The notes under the pieces: generated by a model
What the model was told of the DNA's origin: nothing
The model's database searches: none
What the model saw: the letters and a program-made list of their open reading frames with translations, nothing else
NCBI GenBank assembly: GCA_028673005.1
Contig: CM054114.1
Coordinates: 124,711,307-124,775,306 of the forward strand
Direction of reading: 5' to 3'
Length of the DNA stretch: 64,000 nucleotides
DNA from: Tanypteryx hageni
Lineage: Eukaryota > Arthropoda > Insecta > Odonata > Petaluridae
In this document: positions 10,433-21,640 of the stretch, piece after piece
How positions within the stretch are numbered: position 1 is the stretch's first letter
How the letters are laid out: each line of letters begins with the position of its first letter
Position numbers and translations under genes: made by a program

Positions 10433-11335
10433 GATGGAATACCGGCTGAGATACTTAAAGTCATAGGATCAGAAGGACTAAAAGCGATCACGAAATTAAT
10501 TAATAAGATTTACGACACGGGAGAGTGGCCTCGGGATTTCCTAGAAGTAACAATGATCCCTCTAAAGAAGAAGCCAAAGGCAATGCAGTGTAAAGATTAC
10601 AGAACTATAAGCCTTCTGTCACACACATCGAAGATCATCACGAGGATTCCTAATAAAAGGCTGGAGAAAAAGGCAGAAGAAATAATAGGGGAAGATCAAT
10701 TCGGTTTCAGAAAAGGACGAGGAACTAGAGATGCTATAGGAGTAGTTAGAATCATATCAGAAAGGGCAATAGAATACAGTCAAGATATCTGCGCATGTTT
10801 CGTAGACTGGCAGAAGGCCTTTGATAGAGTAAATTGGGTAAAGTTGATGAAGATATTAAAGGATATAGGTGTAGACTGGAAAGACAGGAGACTGATTAGG
10901 AATCTATATGAGAATCAAGTTGTAAAGGTCAGGTTTGAGAATGTGGACACCTGCGGAATAAATATCGGTAGAGGAGTAAGACAAGGATGCTGCCTATCGC
11001 CAACCCTATTCAATATATATGGAGAAAGTCTAATGCAAGAAGCTTTAGAAGGCACAGGGGATTTCAAAATTGGGGGAAGGATTTTAAGAACAGTAAAATA
11101 CGCAGATGATCAAGTACTTCTAGCAAGAAAGGAAGAGGAGCTACAAAAAATGATAAATAGACTAGTGATAACAGGTAGAAAATACGGTATGGAAATAAAT
11201 ACAGAAAAATCCAAGGTCATTCGAATATCGGGTAAAGAAGAGAATCTGAACATAACTATTGGGGGAAAGCCATTAGAACAAGTTTCAGAAATACCTTGGA
11301 AGTATCATAACACGAGAGGCAAAATGTACGGATGA
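10433..11335 (+). pseudogene. LINE reverse transcriptase domain fragment
   Basis: The frame is open from the truncation point; the ATG at 10553 is internal to the domain and not a true start. Numbering from that Met, visible RT motifs are GFRKGRGTRDA (51-61), CFVDWQKAFDRV (82-93, motif A with Asp85), GVRQGCCLSPTLFN (141-154, motif B) and YADD (183-186, catalytic motif C). All expected catalytic aspartates are present. The frame is lost around 11290-11320, where the following conserved block continues in another frame, so no full-length product can be made. This family copies its own RNA at a nicked chromosomal target. An alternative assignment to another endonuclease-RT LINE clade is possible. 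Confidence 0.85.
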
Positions 11336-11834
11336 GATCAAAACTAGAATAGGAAAAGCAAAAGCGGCTTTCAGGAGAAAGAAACAACTACTTACAGGGA
11401 ATATAAGGGAAGATATCCGCAAGAAGTTGATAAAATTCTACGTATGGAGTATAGCATTGTATGGGGCAGAAACATGGACGCTAAGGAAAAATGACATCAA
11501 ATACTTGGAAAGCTTTGAAATGTGGACTTGGAGGAGAATGCTGAAGATAAAATGGACAGATAGGATGAAAAACGATGAAGTGCTACGAAGAATAGGAGAG
11601 AAGCGAATGATTATACAGACTATCAGAAAGAGGAAGGCTAACTGGGTTGGACATTACCTGAGGAGAGAGAGTATGATTAAAGACGTGTTAGAAGGAAAAC
11701 TAGATGGGAAAAGGGAAAGAGGTAGGAAAAGGTTTCAGCTGATAGACGATTTGAAAGGGAAAGAGAGTTATCAAGATATAAAGAGGACAGCGGAAAATAG
11801 GAGTATATGGAGAACCAAGTTTAACCAAGAATAA
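11319..11834 (+). pseudogene. LINE ORF2 C-terminal region, frameshifted from RT
   Basis: Continues the same element in a different frame. Recognisable blocks are CTDEIKTRIGKAKA at the frameshift, FYVWSIALYGAETWTLRK, LESFEMWTWRRMLKIKWTDR and KANWVGHYLRRE, the conserved C-terminal signature of RTE/BovB-like ORF2 proteins. It ends at a stop codon at 11832-11834, shortly before the microsatellite tail. One frameshift near 11290-11320 separates it from the RT domain, so this copy is dead although otherwise well preserved. Confidence 0.8.
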
Positions 11835-11878
11835 TCACGGACCTGTCTACGGACAGACTACCTATGATGATGATGAAT

Positions 11879-11950
11879 GTTTTTCATGCGGCTCTTGAAC
11901 TTTTGAACATTATCGTATGCGGCTCCGAGGGTAAGGTAGTTTGGCCACCC
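11879..11950. mobile_element. Short hAT-like terminus scrap
   Basis: The phrases tgcggctcttgaac and gtatgcggctccgag followed by ggccacccctg resemble internal-end sequences of hAT elements. It lies squeezed between two LINE fragments, and no paired end was found. Confidence 0.25.
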
Positions 11951-12411
11951 CTGTAATAGACGATCCTAAGAAAGCGTCCCTTCTTAATATTATGTACACT
12001 GTCAACTTGGAAGGCGCGTACATGAATAACAACGTCTGTTTTACGTATCCGTATCATATACCCTCTCTCCGGACTTCCTCTAAGGAAGCCATCCTAACGG
12101 CCTTGTCCCTAGACCAATTTTCGGTATCTCGACAAAAATCTGACCTCTCCTTATGTTATAACATTTTAAACTCTAATATAGACAGTCCAGAACTCTTGGC
12201 CTCTTTCGGTTTACGAGTACCCTCTAGAACAACACGCTCTATGGATTTACTCCACATTCCAACCACAAGGTTATCTATTATTAGGCGCTCTCTTTTTTTC
12301 CGTCTTCCTACCCTATTTAATTATCTACCTTCCCACATAGATCCGTTTATCCTTTCCTGTAAATCATTTATCAAAGGTTCTAGAGCTCATTTACCTCATT
12401 CTCACCTCTAA
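11941..12411 (+). pseudogene. C-terminal fragment of a LINE reverse transcriptase
   Basis: The frame opens at a TTG, not an ATG, so the apparent start is only the edge of a truncated ORF. The segment FGLRVPSRTTRSMDLLHIP followed by TTRLSIIRRSLFFRLPTLFN matches the pattern of the extreme C-terminus of Jockey/CR1-like ORF2 proteins (LR-P-R-TR, then the H-P-TR motif, then a short basic/aromatic tail). No RT motifs remain. The 156 codons are uninterrupted, which suggests fairly recent insertion. Confidence 0.6.
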
Positions 12412-12604
12412 TTTCTTTGTGCTCTATCCGCAGTGTTATTTTCCCTTTTCTCTTTCGTGTTGTATTTTTATTATTATTATTATTCTCTGTATTTTCCTGT
12501 TTTTTATTCGCTTTTATTTATACTCATGATGTTATATATTTCACTCTAAAATGGCGAATGCTGTATGTGAAATTTTTAATTAAATAAATAAATAAATAAA
12601 TAAA
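11941..12604 (+). mobile_element. 5'-truncated Jockey/CR1-like LINE 3' end
   Basis: A C-terminal LINE ORF is followed by a 3' region with TTATTATTATTATTATT and a terminal (AAAT)n tail at about 12583-12604, typical of target-primed reverse transcription. It is a different family from the RTE-like element just upstream. Confidence 0.65.
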
Positions 12605-14369
12605 TATAATGATTTGGAAAAAACAATAGGAAATCGACATTTTGCTCTTACCCATTATATGCATTTTAATGTATAGATTAAAAAAAAATATTCGGACAGA
12701 GGAGAACACCAAAAAAGTCTGCGATAGCAGATAATTACATTGCTTTACGAGTTAAAAAATGGAGTATGTCCTGCTAGATACCTCCCATGCAATTCTTATG
12801 GGCGATAACTGGAGTAGTGTTGGGAGAAAGACTTTAAAAATAAGGTTTTTAAATTACCCGTTGAAACTGGTTCAGACGAAGGTCCCATCTTCTTGTTAGT
12901 GTATAAAAGACAATAATAGCTTTAAAAATAGTGTAGTTATATGCTGTGCAAACAAAAACAATATTCGTATTATACGGAGACACCTTTTGGTTAGTTTCCT
13001 TACGCAGCCATGAATATAATTGTAATAATTTATTCTACCTACTTTCTAGCTACCAGGAAGAAGTCTAGTCCCAAATGCTAAAAAGAAGTGGCAACACTGT
13101 AAAAAACACTTGCCCTAGGTATCTCCAACAGCCACAACAAGGTTATAAAAAATAATGTATTTTTTACTTTCTCCATACGTAGTATACTGGAAAGTATTGT
13201 TTTCATAAAAGAATCGATTTCGAGATTTCAACGGAATGCACGTTTTGAGGTCCCCTGAACACGTTTTGACCATTTTCTCGATGATGTCCGTGTGTCTGTC
13301 TGTGTGTCTCCTGTCTGTGTGTCTGTGCGTGCGTGTGTTTGTGTATGTGTGTATGTGAGTTTTTTGTGTGTGCTCTAACTCAAAAACTATTTATCAAATC
13401 AACCGGAAATTCTATATTTAACATTTTTACAACAGTCACAAGAAGATTAGTTTTCTGTCGAACGGAAGTGGGTGTTTACTCTTGTCACATCCGTTTTTTT
13501 GAAATATTTGCTTTAATATTTGATTAATGTAAAAAATATTGGAATAAATGTTGTAGTAAATTTAATTTTCTACAACCTTTGTTTGAAACATTTTCCCATA
13601 TAATGCATTGTTTAAGTTAAGAAATATTTTTAAAACTAATTTTTTTAGCTGCCACCACCTACCGGCGACAATCGTTAACAATTGAAGCTTAGTTACATCT
13701 TATAGTTAGTAACGATCCTTTTTATTTTCTTAATTGTTGGAGATTCCTGACTATATCCAATATCAGAAGCCTACGGTATGTCTATTTCAGTTCTTTGTAA
13801 AGTCTTTAAATTTTTCTCCCAGTTCCTTAAAATATTTATTATCATTTTAACCTATTTGGAATTTTTAGAAAAATTCAAGGTATGGAAAAAGTCATGTGGT
13901 GGCCGCATCAGATTTTATAACAATACCCGAGACAAATATTTTTTTAAGTGCTTGTTCTTGAATTTTTTCATCCATAAGACGAGCTCGATAATTCCGTTAA
14001 GTTAACGTAGCGTAGACTACTATTTCTTGAAATGTGCAGGCTACAGTCGTAATAAATGTATTTCGTGTGTTTAGGCTTGAATCGACAGTATAGGTTTTAG
14101 CTTAAGTCGCAATGAAAGAGATAATTGATGCATCTGCATCGGAATTCTTAAAAAGATTTTAAAGGGTTGTAAGTACTAAGTAGGTGCAAAAAAAAGAAAT
14201 GTTAAAGAAAAGCGGACAAGAATCTACAAAAAAAAAACACTTCAAGCGATGCACAAAACTTCAAATGCCGAAAATACGGTCGAATCGCGACAACTCCGAT
14301 GTCTACAACTCGAATCTTCGATAAGCCGAAGCAGATACTTTTCGCGTTCACGTTGATACAGGTTAAAAT
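12605..14369. other. AT-rich interval with a TG-rich tract
   Basis: A tgtgtgtc/tgtgcgtg microsatellite lies at about 13289-13376. Phrases near 12785-12800 (cccatgcaattcttatgggc) resemble dispersed repeat R5 (19850, 38640). At 14292-14335 the phrase aactcgaatcttcgat looks like a diverged unit of the 16-bp minisatellite on the far side of the hAT insertion. No gene recognised. Confidence 0.4.
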
Positions 14370-15160
14370 CAGCGGTTTCCAAACAGTACAAAGACGCGCC
14401 CACGCCTCACATAAGAAAAGTAGCTTCGCGCCACCCTCTATACCATTTTCAATTACAGTTCATAAACAATACCTACTATGATAGCTATGATCTCCAACCT
14501 TCCTCGAGGTTGGTTCCTTCGCATTGCTAGCTGGGCTTCTAATGCGGATCTAGTCTATTTACACCGTTCTCATTTTTCTCTTCCTTAGCCCCTTGTACAG
14601 AGAGGAATCAACCCCTCCCTACAAGCGGGGACGCTTGTTGCTAGGGAGGGTTTCTTGTTGCGAATCAAGGCTGGCGATGGGTCGCTTATAGTGGTCCCAC
14701 CACCTAACCCTGATTTCGCCTAGCAGTTGCACCTCTTTGTGCCTCGATGCTGCTGCCTTGCAGTAGAATTCCTTGGACATCCTCGGTAGGAGGACGTCCA
14801 GGGATTCCACGTTTCCGTCTAAGTGCATCCGGCTGACGCTGTCGTATCGGCAACGACCGAGTATCAGCCGGAGTGCGCTGTTTTGCACCACTTGCAGCCT
14901 GGAAAGGGTGGTCTTGGGCACTCCAGACCAGACCGGTGCTCCTACTGGACACACAATTACCATTACTAATGCCAACTTAAGGAAAAGCATGGACGCAAAC
15001 GATACGTCCTAGCCAATTGAGGGCTCGAGTTTGGCTGCCGCTTAATATTGGTTAAACGGTCAGTAAATATATGAGAAGTCCTTTGCGCACCCCCCCCCCC
15101 CCCCAGATCTACCCATCGCGCACCCCAAGGGGGGCACGCCCCACAGTTTGGAAACCACTG
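14370..15160. mobile_element. hAT-type element with nested Jockey-like LINE fragment
   Basis: The ends cagcggtttccaaacagt (14370-14387) and acagtttggaaaccactg (15143-15160) are inverted repeats with 16 of 18 matching. Flanks ggttaaaat and ggttaaat are an 8-bp duplication with a one-base indel. Internal sequence next to each end is gcgcccacgcctc-like and ggggcacgcc-like, as in hAT MITEs. The middle (about 14500-15010) is an antisense Jockey-like LINE fragment. A poly(C) run of 15 lies at 15090-15104. Confidence 0.75.
14619..14990 (-). pseudogene. Jockey-like LINE ORF2 C-terminal fragment
   Basis: On the minus strand the block GAPVWSG, then LSRLQVVQNSALRLILG, then SRMHLDGNVESLDVLLPRM and EFYCKAA matches the C-terminal region downstream of the RT domain in Jockey-clade LINEs (xxPVWG...LQ-xQN-ALR-I-GA... 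L-...F). RT catalytic motifs are absent. The fragment is bounded by hAT sequence on both sides and is a nested remnant. The apparent Met start is internal. Confidence 0.7.
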
Positions 15161-15178
15161 GGTTAAATGAAGCTCCAC

Positions 15179-15306
15179 GACTGGAAATATGTATGACTAG
15201 AAATATCAATAACTAGAAATATCGATAACTAAAAATATCGATAACTAGAAATATCGATAACTAGAAATATCGATAACTAGAAACATCGATAACTCGAAGT
15301 ATCGAT
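15179..15306 (+). repeat. 16-bp minisatellite, 8 units
   Basis: Eight head-to-tail units of the consensus aactagaaatatcgat, with drift greatest at the outer units. Each unit carries an ATCGAT core. It starts 19 bp beyond the right end of the hAT element; a diverged unit lies on its left side. Confidence 0.95.
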
Positions 15307-16840
15307 GACTCTTTTGTGCTTGTCTCTCTTTTAACGTTCAAATTATGAAGGCGCGATTTTACTTTCAGAGTCTTCGGTTTTTCTTATTGTTAGACGTGAT
15401 TTAATCGACAATGCAATCGATCATGCGCGCGGCAAGCGCAACACCGCCGATGCACAAATAAAGGCAAAAAATGCCTATCGATTTCGAGAAATATGATGCG
15501 TAAACTCTTATACACAGGAAATGGGGCGTGATATTTATTTTCCAACGCTTTTCCGAGCTCCTTCAATCACCTTGATTAAGTTCAATTTCATCATATTGCA
15601 ATCGTTTTTCGACATATAATCGAGATCAACGACACGACTTTCTTTAATTAAAAAAGAAAGTTGACAGACATCTTTCACGAAGCGAGCGTAATTTTTGTCG
15701 AGAAGGGTGCTAATAATGTAAATGAAATCGAAAAAAATCTTAAACCATACACTTGATAAGAATGACGACAGAGCTTGAAAAACGTCTCTCGCAAACGCCT
15801 GCCTTAATAAAAAATACTAAAAAAAAACAAAATTGCTCATTTTTCTTTCACGATATTTATCCCTGGAAATGAGTATTACAACGTTTTCATTCGCACTCGA
15901 AGATAGGATATTTTATAGCGAGATAATGGTATACGCCAATCAGAAAATCATCGCCGCAAGTGACTGTACATTCAACACCCTGTGTACACACACGGTGAGG
16001 AAAACTTCCGGTTGTGACGCGAACGGTCTCCAGAGCGACACGCGATGACGAGTCGAATACAAATACGAGCGCTCACACACACACGCGCGCGTACGGGTAA
16101 GTTTTTTGAAACGCAAACATTTCAGGGAGGGAAACAAATGAAAGGCTGAGCCGCGTCAAACATGAACATTTCGAGTTTCCGCGGATTTTTTTCCTTGGTC
16201 GCCGCTTCTGCGGTACAGCGGTAGCTAGGATCGAACCCAGCCGTAACCATGGAAACGTTTTTATCGTAAATTAGCTGCCGAGGCCTAGGTTAACATGACG
16301 CTATTCATGATGCATAGTTAATTTAAAAATCGGATAAGTTAGTATTTTCAAGAAAAAAGGAATCCAGCGAAGAAAAAGCTATGGGGCATGAAATGTCCAT
16401 TTTATCTTTATTCTACCGAATCAAAACTCGCTGCTACAATTAACTTTTTTTCGATCGAAGATCATTGGTAACGGGAAGAATGTATAAATATTTAGTCGTC
16501 ATTTCGTTAAATCAACACGCGATTCGCTTTTAGAACGGAATATAATCGTGGAAGATTGCATTCCGCAACCAAATTTGAAGAATGCAAGATTAAATTTCCT
16601 AACAAAGCGTTTCTGAACAACCGAAGCATGAAATCCGCAGCAAAACATAATCATCATTCATTCCAATAATAAAAGTAAGTCATCATGATTGCAGGCATCG
16701 CAAAAAATCCTTTTTTTAGGCTGGTTCCCAAAGGAAACATAGCCTTATGAAATGGCCCTGTCTGTGTGTATCTAACAACGTTTGCACCAATGGACCGATT
16801 TTCATGAAACTTGATATGAGGCCCGTGCTGCTAGGGCCCA
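15307..16840. other. Unassigned interval
   Basis: Mixed AT-rich DNA with a CpG/CA-rich patch at 15960-16110. A reverse B-box-like phrase gatcgaacccag occurs at about 16230. No gene recognised. Confidence 0.4.
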
Positions 16841-16925
16841 CCTGCGGGCTAATTTTATTTGGCGAAGATTGAAGTCCAGGGTTCGATTCCAGGAACGTTT
16901 TCCCTATTTGTTTTACATAGGGAGT
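16840..16925 (+). mobile_element. tRNA-like repeat with B box
   Basis: agggttcgattccagg at about 16879-16894 is a good B box inside a short tRNA-like context (gggctaatttta...gaagtcc). No paired copy found in the window. Likely a SINE head remnant. Confidence 0.35.
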
Positions 16926-17640
16926 CTCAAATCCATCGTGCCGAGATGTTTTCCTTAATACATTAAAACATCTTAAAATTGTGATATCGGAGGGATGTTT
17001 GTATTTTTAAAAGGGGAAAAGTATGTCGATTCTAATTCTTATAACCGAATTTTGATAATTGATCGTATTTTCTTGAATTTCTACTAAAACATAGCGTTTT
17101 TGCGTTTTAAATCGCATTTTATCGGATTGCTGTCATGGAGACGATTACTACCGTACTCGACTTGAGCATAGACGAGTGAACAAAGGGTTATTTTCGTTTA
17201 CCTCTCGACTACCCTTCAGCAATGGACAGTTGATCCATACATATTAGTGTATAGACAATAACATTTATTAAATTCGTTTATTTAAAAAAATACATGTAAA
17301 ATATATAAGAAAGAGATTTTGACATTGCCTTTAGTATTTTAAACCTGATAATGCCTTATTAATTTGTTTCCCAATTTTTGCCTATCATTGGTAAACTATG
17401 AATTACAAGTGGTATTTGTGGTATGAGAATTCATTTGAATGACTAACACATACTGAAACATTTCCTGTCAAAATAAGTAATCCATTCGAGACGTCAACTT
17501 TGGGAAACCAGCCTGCTTTAGTCCTGGTTTGGACTTCTTGTTCAGAAATGAGCCTTCTCATCCGTCTTCTTGAATTTAAAGGAAAAACGACTTCCGCGAA
17601 TCCCCAAACTTTTTTTTTTCCCGGGAAACACCAGCCGCCT
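16926..17640. other. Unassigned AT-rich interval
   Basis: No gene or repeat recognised. Confidence 0.4.
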
Positions 17641-18526
17641 GAGAACAGAGGCGAGGGGTAGATGGGAAAGAAATGGAGACGAGAATGAGGAGAGAGAGAG
17701 AGAAATAAGGTGAGATGGAGAGAGAGAAATAAGGAGAGATGGAAAGAAATAAAGAAATGGATAGAGAGAAATAAGGAGATGGAGAGAGATATGTAGGGAG
17801 AGCGAATGTGAAAGGGAGAGGAAGAAATGGAGAGAAAGGGGGAGTGAAAGGAGAGTGATAAAGGGAAAGAGAACTAGGGAGAGAGAGAGAGGGAAAGGGA
17901 GTTAGAGATGAAGGGGGGTGATAAAGAGAGAGATATAAAGAGAGAGATATAAAGAGAGAGATATAAAGAGAGAGATATAAAGAGACAGATATAAAGAGAC
18001 AGATATAAAGGGAGAGATAAAGGGAAAAGAGAGAGAGAGATAAATAGGTATAGATAGAGAACGTGAGACGGAATGAGTGAGAGAAAAGGAGAGGGAGAGA
18101 AAAGGAGTGAGAGGGAGAGAAAAGGAGTGAGAGGTAGAGAGAGAGAGAGAGATAGTGAGAGATAGTGAGAGAGTGAGAGATGAAGGCGGGTGATAATGAG
18201 AGAGATATAAAGGGAGAAATATATAAGGAGAGATATAAAGGGAGAGATAGAAACGGAGAGATAGAAACGGAGAGATAGAAACGGAGAGATATAAAGAGGG
18301 TGAGATAAAGAGGGAGAGATAAAGGGGGAGAGCCGGAGGGAGATGGAGAGACGGATAAAAAAGGGAGAGAATGAGGGAGATAAAGGAAGAAAATTGAGAG
18401 GAAAAGATAGGGAAAGTGAGAGGGAAAGAGAGGGATACAAAGGGAATGAGAGGGAGTGAAATGGTGAGAAAGGGAGTGAGAGAGATAAGGGAGGAGAGGG
18501 AAGGGGGAGATAGAGATCGAGAGATA
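17641..18526 (+). repeat. GA-rich array with 16-bp AGAGAGAGATATAAAG units
   Basis: Purine-rich throughout. From about 17930 to 18010 units of agagagagatataaag repeat head to tail, and gagatagaaacg units repeat at about 18240-18290. Long minus-strand Ser/Leu/Pro/Phe frames are repeat artefacts. Confidence 0.95.
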
Positions 18527-18794
18527 CCACTTGCGCTGCCAGGCAGATGAGCATGACGACTCCTCACGATAACTGAGTCACCGATTTCGAACGAGACCTC
18601 CGGACGTCCTTGGATCCCATTATCGAGGCACTTGTCCGCACAACAAACAACGGACGATTGGATTCCAGAAGGGTGGATTGACGGATGGATGGAGGGAGAG
18701 AGCGGGTGATTAGCGTTTACAACGTGCAAAGCTTTTATCGTCTACCCTCTCCTCTGTCTTTAAAAAGGAGCAGCAGGAATCAACTCACACTAAT
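18527..18794. other. Short unassigned segment between GA and CT tracts
   Basis: Higher-complexity sequence with a tRNA-like look on the minus strand (gttcgaaatcggtgactcag at about 18566-18585), not good enough to call a tRNA gene. Confidence 0.3.
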
Positions 18795-18885
18795 GGGTGT
18801 CAATTTCGTCCTTAATAAAGACATCTGTGCATCTCCCTTTATTCTCCCCCCTCTTCTCTCCCCTTCTTCACTCTTTCTTACATCG
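18795..18885 (+). mobile_element. LINE/SINE 3' tail followed by CT tract
   Basis: gtcaatttcgtccttaataa, then agacatctgtgcatc, then CT-rich DNA. The same pattern (tctcaatttcacccttaata, aag, CT-rich) occurs at about 30190-30235 on minus, and cttaatctcacccaaataaa, gacatctatct, CT-rich at 56433-56640. This is read as a shared retroposon tail with a CT-rich trailer. Confidence 0.45.
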
Positions 18886-18906
18886 TTAAATGGCGCAAGC
18901 GCCAAC

Positions 18907-19211
18907 CAATGTTCCATCTAATTTTTCATGACGTGTGCGCGGGAGAAATTTGTTACGTGCAACTTTTTTCGGAATTTTCAGATAGGTAATTGCGCGGATT
19001 TTTTTCTTGCGGCGCCATTTTTTCCACGAGTCAACAAAGGTAAATAAATGCATCTGGGATCATTAAAATTACGGATTAGGATGGAGTGGGAATGGTGCAG
19101 AGTCGGTATATACCGAGATTTTTACGACTAGTCTGCTATATAAGCTACCTACCTACTATCTATAAATCTACAAATATTAGTGCACACGCGCGCAGCTTAG
19201 AGGGAACATTG
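18907..19211. mobile_element. hAT-type MITE with perfect 8-bp duplication
   Basis: Ends caatgttccatctaa (from 18907) and ttagagggaacattg (to 19211) are inverted repeats with GC-rich subterminal blocks (gtgtgcgcg and cacacgcgcgc). Flanks 18899-18906 and 19212-19219 are identical, gcgccaac. Non-coding, 305 bp. Confidence 0.88.
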
Positions 19212-19219
19212 GCGCCAAC

Positions 19220-20214
19220 CCAACCGCTGAGGAACAAAAATTAACCGATCACGAGCTATCAACTAATAGATAAAATAAAGAAAATGTTTCTAACTGGTCG
19301 AAATGTCGTAAGAATAAATGACGAATTTTCAAAGCGGACATTATGGCAACACTCATCCAATGATAATCTTATGGGATTTTCTCGAATAAAAATGTTTTTT
19401 TTTGGGCTCTTGAACTAAAAATTTCCCGTTTTCGCAATTTTCCCTCTGTTTGTAAGTCATGAATAATCAGTCTGAATTTTTTCAGCATTCTAGCTCATAC
19501 GAAAGTAAGAAATAGTTTCTGTAACACACATTAGTGCAGTTATAATATAGAGATAGCCCATCAATTCCCACTAAAAGCTCTAAATCAATGCTCTTTGAGT
19601 GTGGAAAACCATTTACCATTGAAATGAATTGGAATCGTTGCTATGGTATTTAGTTAATATTTTTCATTGTTGAAAAACGAACAACTTTTCCTAATTTTAT
19701 GATTAAAACCAAATTTTTACGAAAATTCTGCAGAAATTTGAATTTTGTCTTCAAGAAAAATAAACTTAAATCTTTCATCCAGAAAATGGTTTATGTCCCA
19801 ACTTCGTATCTTAATTATAACTAAATTTAAAAAACAATTTTATAAAGCCCTGCGCCGTTTGCAATGCTTTTCTTATGGGCGTTTAAAACTGGACATTGGG
19901 AACCAACATACCCCTTAAATATAACGTTTTCTGGAATTTCGGATTTTTTCCCCTAGGTTGTACCCAATGACCTACCTTCATGCCAAATATAAACTCAGTA
20001 GTACTTCTAGAAGTACCTTAGGTTTTACATGATATATCGTATACCTATTGTATGTAAGAAGCGGCTATTTATAATGATGATACCTCGCAGACCATATAAG
20101 AGTTTCGGAGAGGAAATTTGGATTTTTAATTGTTGTTTGCCGATAGAACCGCCGTGTCGATCGATGTAAACAAATATGCGATGTTAGGCTTGGGATTTCC
20201 TCGAATTTTTATCT
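19220..20214. repeat. AT-rich interval including dispersed repeat R5
   Basis: 19850-19945 (caatgcttttcttatggg, then tggacatt, then ccccttaaatata) aligns with 38640-38730. The rest is unassigned. Confidence 0.4.
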
Positions 20215-20335
20215 CCGAAACTATAAGTCATAATTATGTGGTCCCGCAGACTTTCTTGTGGTAAATGTTGTCATCTATCCAAATGAATTTTTTACTCTAT
20301 ACCTCAACAGATCATACAAGAGCTAGGGAGAGAGA
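20215..20335 (+). repeat. Dispersed repeat R3, copy 1
   Basis: Blocks cataattatgtggtcccgca, gactttcttgtggtaaatg, ctatccaaatgaatttttt and agctagggagag align collinearly with 63883-64000 at the window end. The element continues 3' with a gggcggacggatgg block near 20499-20512. Non-coding. Confidence 0.65.
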
Positions 20336-20869
20336 AGCCATTGAACCAGATAGGAGTTTGCGTTCATTTAAGCTCTTATGTATATTGGAAGTTCCAATTG
20401 ACTGATGCAGGCGAAAATCAGAATTTGTAGATAAATTTTAATAAGGATAACTGACACATAATTAAAATCCGCCTAGTATTTTCGGAGATTAAACATGCGG
20501 GCGGACGGATGGAGGCGACGTGCGTTCCGCTACTACCGCTTCGCTCGTAAAGAAGGCCTAAAAATCTTTTCCTAGCACATTTTACCGGCGGATATGGAAC
20601 GTTTTAAACGGACAATTTCTCGGAAAATAATATTATGCCTATGTACTTCACGCTATGCTCACCTGAGATTTCCCGTTTCCGATCTCGTATCGAAAAAGTT
20701 GACGAAAAATCTGAATTTCGGGAATGATTTCAACGAATATTGGAACGCATTGTTTGGCCGCCATTATGCATCCACGCGAGCTTAATATTAAGATGGCGTA
20801 CACAAAGGTCTTTACCCCCAGGCTTTTTACAACGTAGGTATATATTAAACGGCTATTCATTATATTATA

Positions 20870-21640
20870 CTGAGAAAGGCTAATGCAAGAAGCACTAGAC
20901 GGCATAGGGGATTTCAAGATTGGAAAAAGGATTATAAGAACGGTAAAATAAGCGGATGATCAAGCACGTCTAGCAAGAAAGGAAAATGAAATCCAAAAAA
21001 TGATAAATAGACCGACAATAAAATGTAGAACATACGGAACGGATATAAATACAGAAAAATCCAAGGTCATTCGAATATCGGGAAAAGAAAACTATAACAT
21101 AAGTATTGTTGGAAATACATCACAACAAGTTTCAGAATATAAATGATTCGGAAGCAAAATGTACCGATGGAATAAGGGCTAGAATAGCGAATGCATAAGC
21201 CGTTTAAAAAAAAAAGAAATTCCTACTAACGGAGAATATAAAGGAGCAAAAAGTTGATAAAATGCTGTGTGGAGTATGGCCATGTAAGGGGAAGAAACAT
21301 GAACGCTAAGGAAAATGAGACAAAATACTTGGAAAGCTTCGAAATGTGGGCATGGAGAAGAATGATGATGATGATGATAAAAAGGACAGATTAGGATGAA
21401 AAACGACGTATGTACTAAAGAAGAACAGGAGAGAGGCGAATGATCATAAAAACTATACAGAAAGAGGAAGGCTAACTGGATTTGACATTACCTGAGAAGA
21501 GAAAGAATGATTAAAGACGTGTTAGAAGAAAAAACTGCAAGGAGAAAGAGGTAGGAAATGTTTTTAGCTGATAGACGACTTGAAAAGAGAACTATCAAGA
21601 AATGAAGAATTCTCCTGTCTACGGACAGACTGCCTATGCT
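20870..21640 (+). pseudogene. Decayed second copy of the RTE-like LINE (3' part)
   Basis: Aligns with 11020-11870 of the first copy but carries many stops and indels. The catalytic YADD block is interrupted by a stop (aaataagcggatgatcaa near 20945). A new ATGATGATGATGATG run has expanded at about 21360-21377 where copy 1 has a single aatgctgaagat. It ends at the shared cctgtctacggacagact sequence. Clearly older than copy 1 and non-functional. Confidence 0.85.

Larger units (their letters stand above)
10428..11878 (+). mobile_element. 5'-truncated RTE/BovB-like non-LTR retrotransposon (LINE)
   Basis: Contains reverse transcriptase and the C-terminal region of an ORF2-type polyprotein, and ends in a TGATGATGATGA tail typical of RTE-like elements. 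It is truncated at the 5' end (no endonuclease domain) directly at the boundary of repeat R1. A second decayed copy ends with the same cctgtctacggacagact sequence at about 21615-21632. No clear target-site duplication seen. Confidence 0.85.

Noticed and set aside
10553..11335. Reverse transcriptase of a virus or domesticated gene
   Set aside because: Motif order, C-terminal signature and microsatellite tail are those of a LINE, and the frame is broken.
20645..20675. Minus-strand recursive site (ctcag/gtgagc)
   Set aside because: No pyrimidine tract before the AG.
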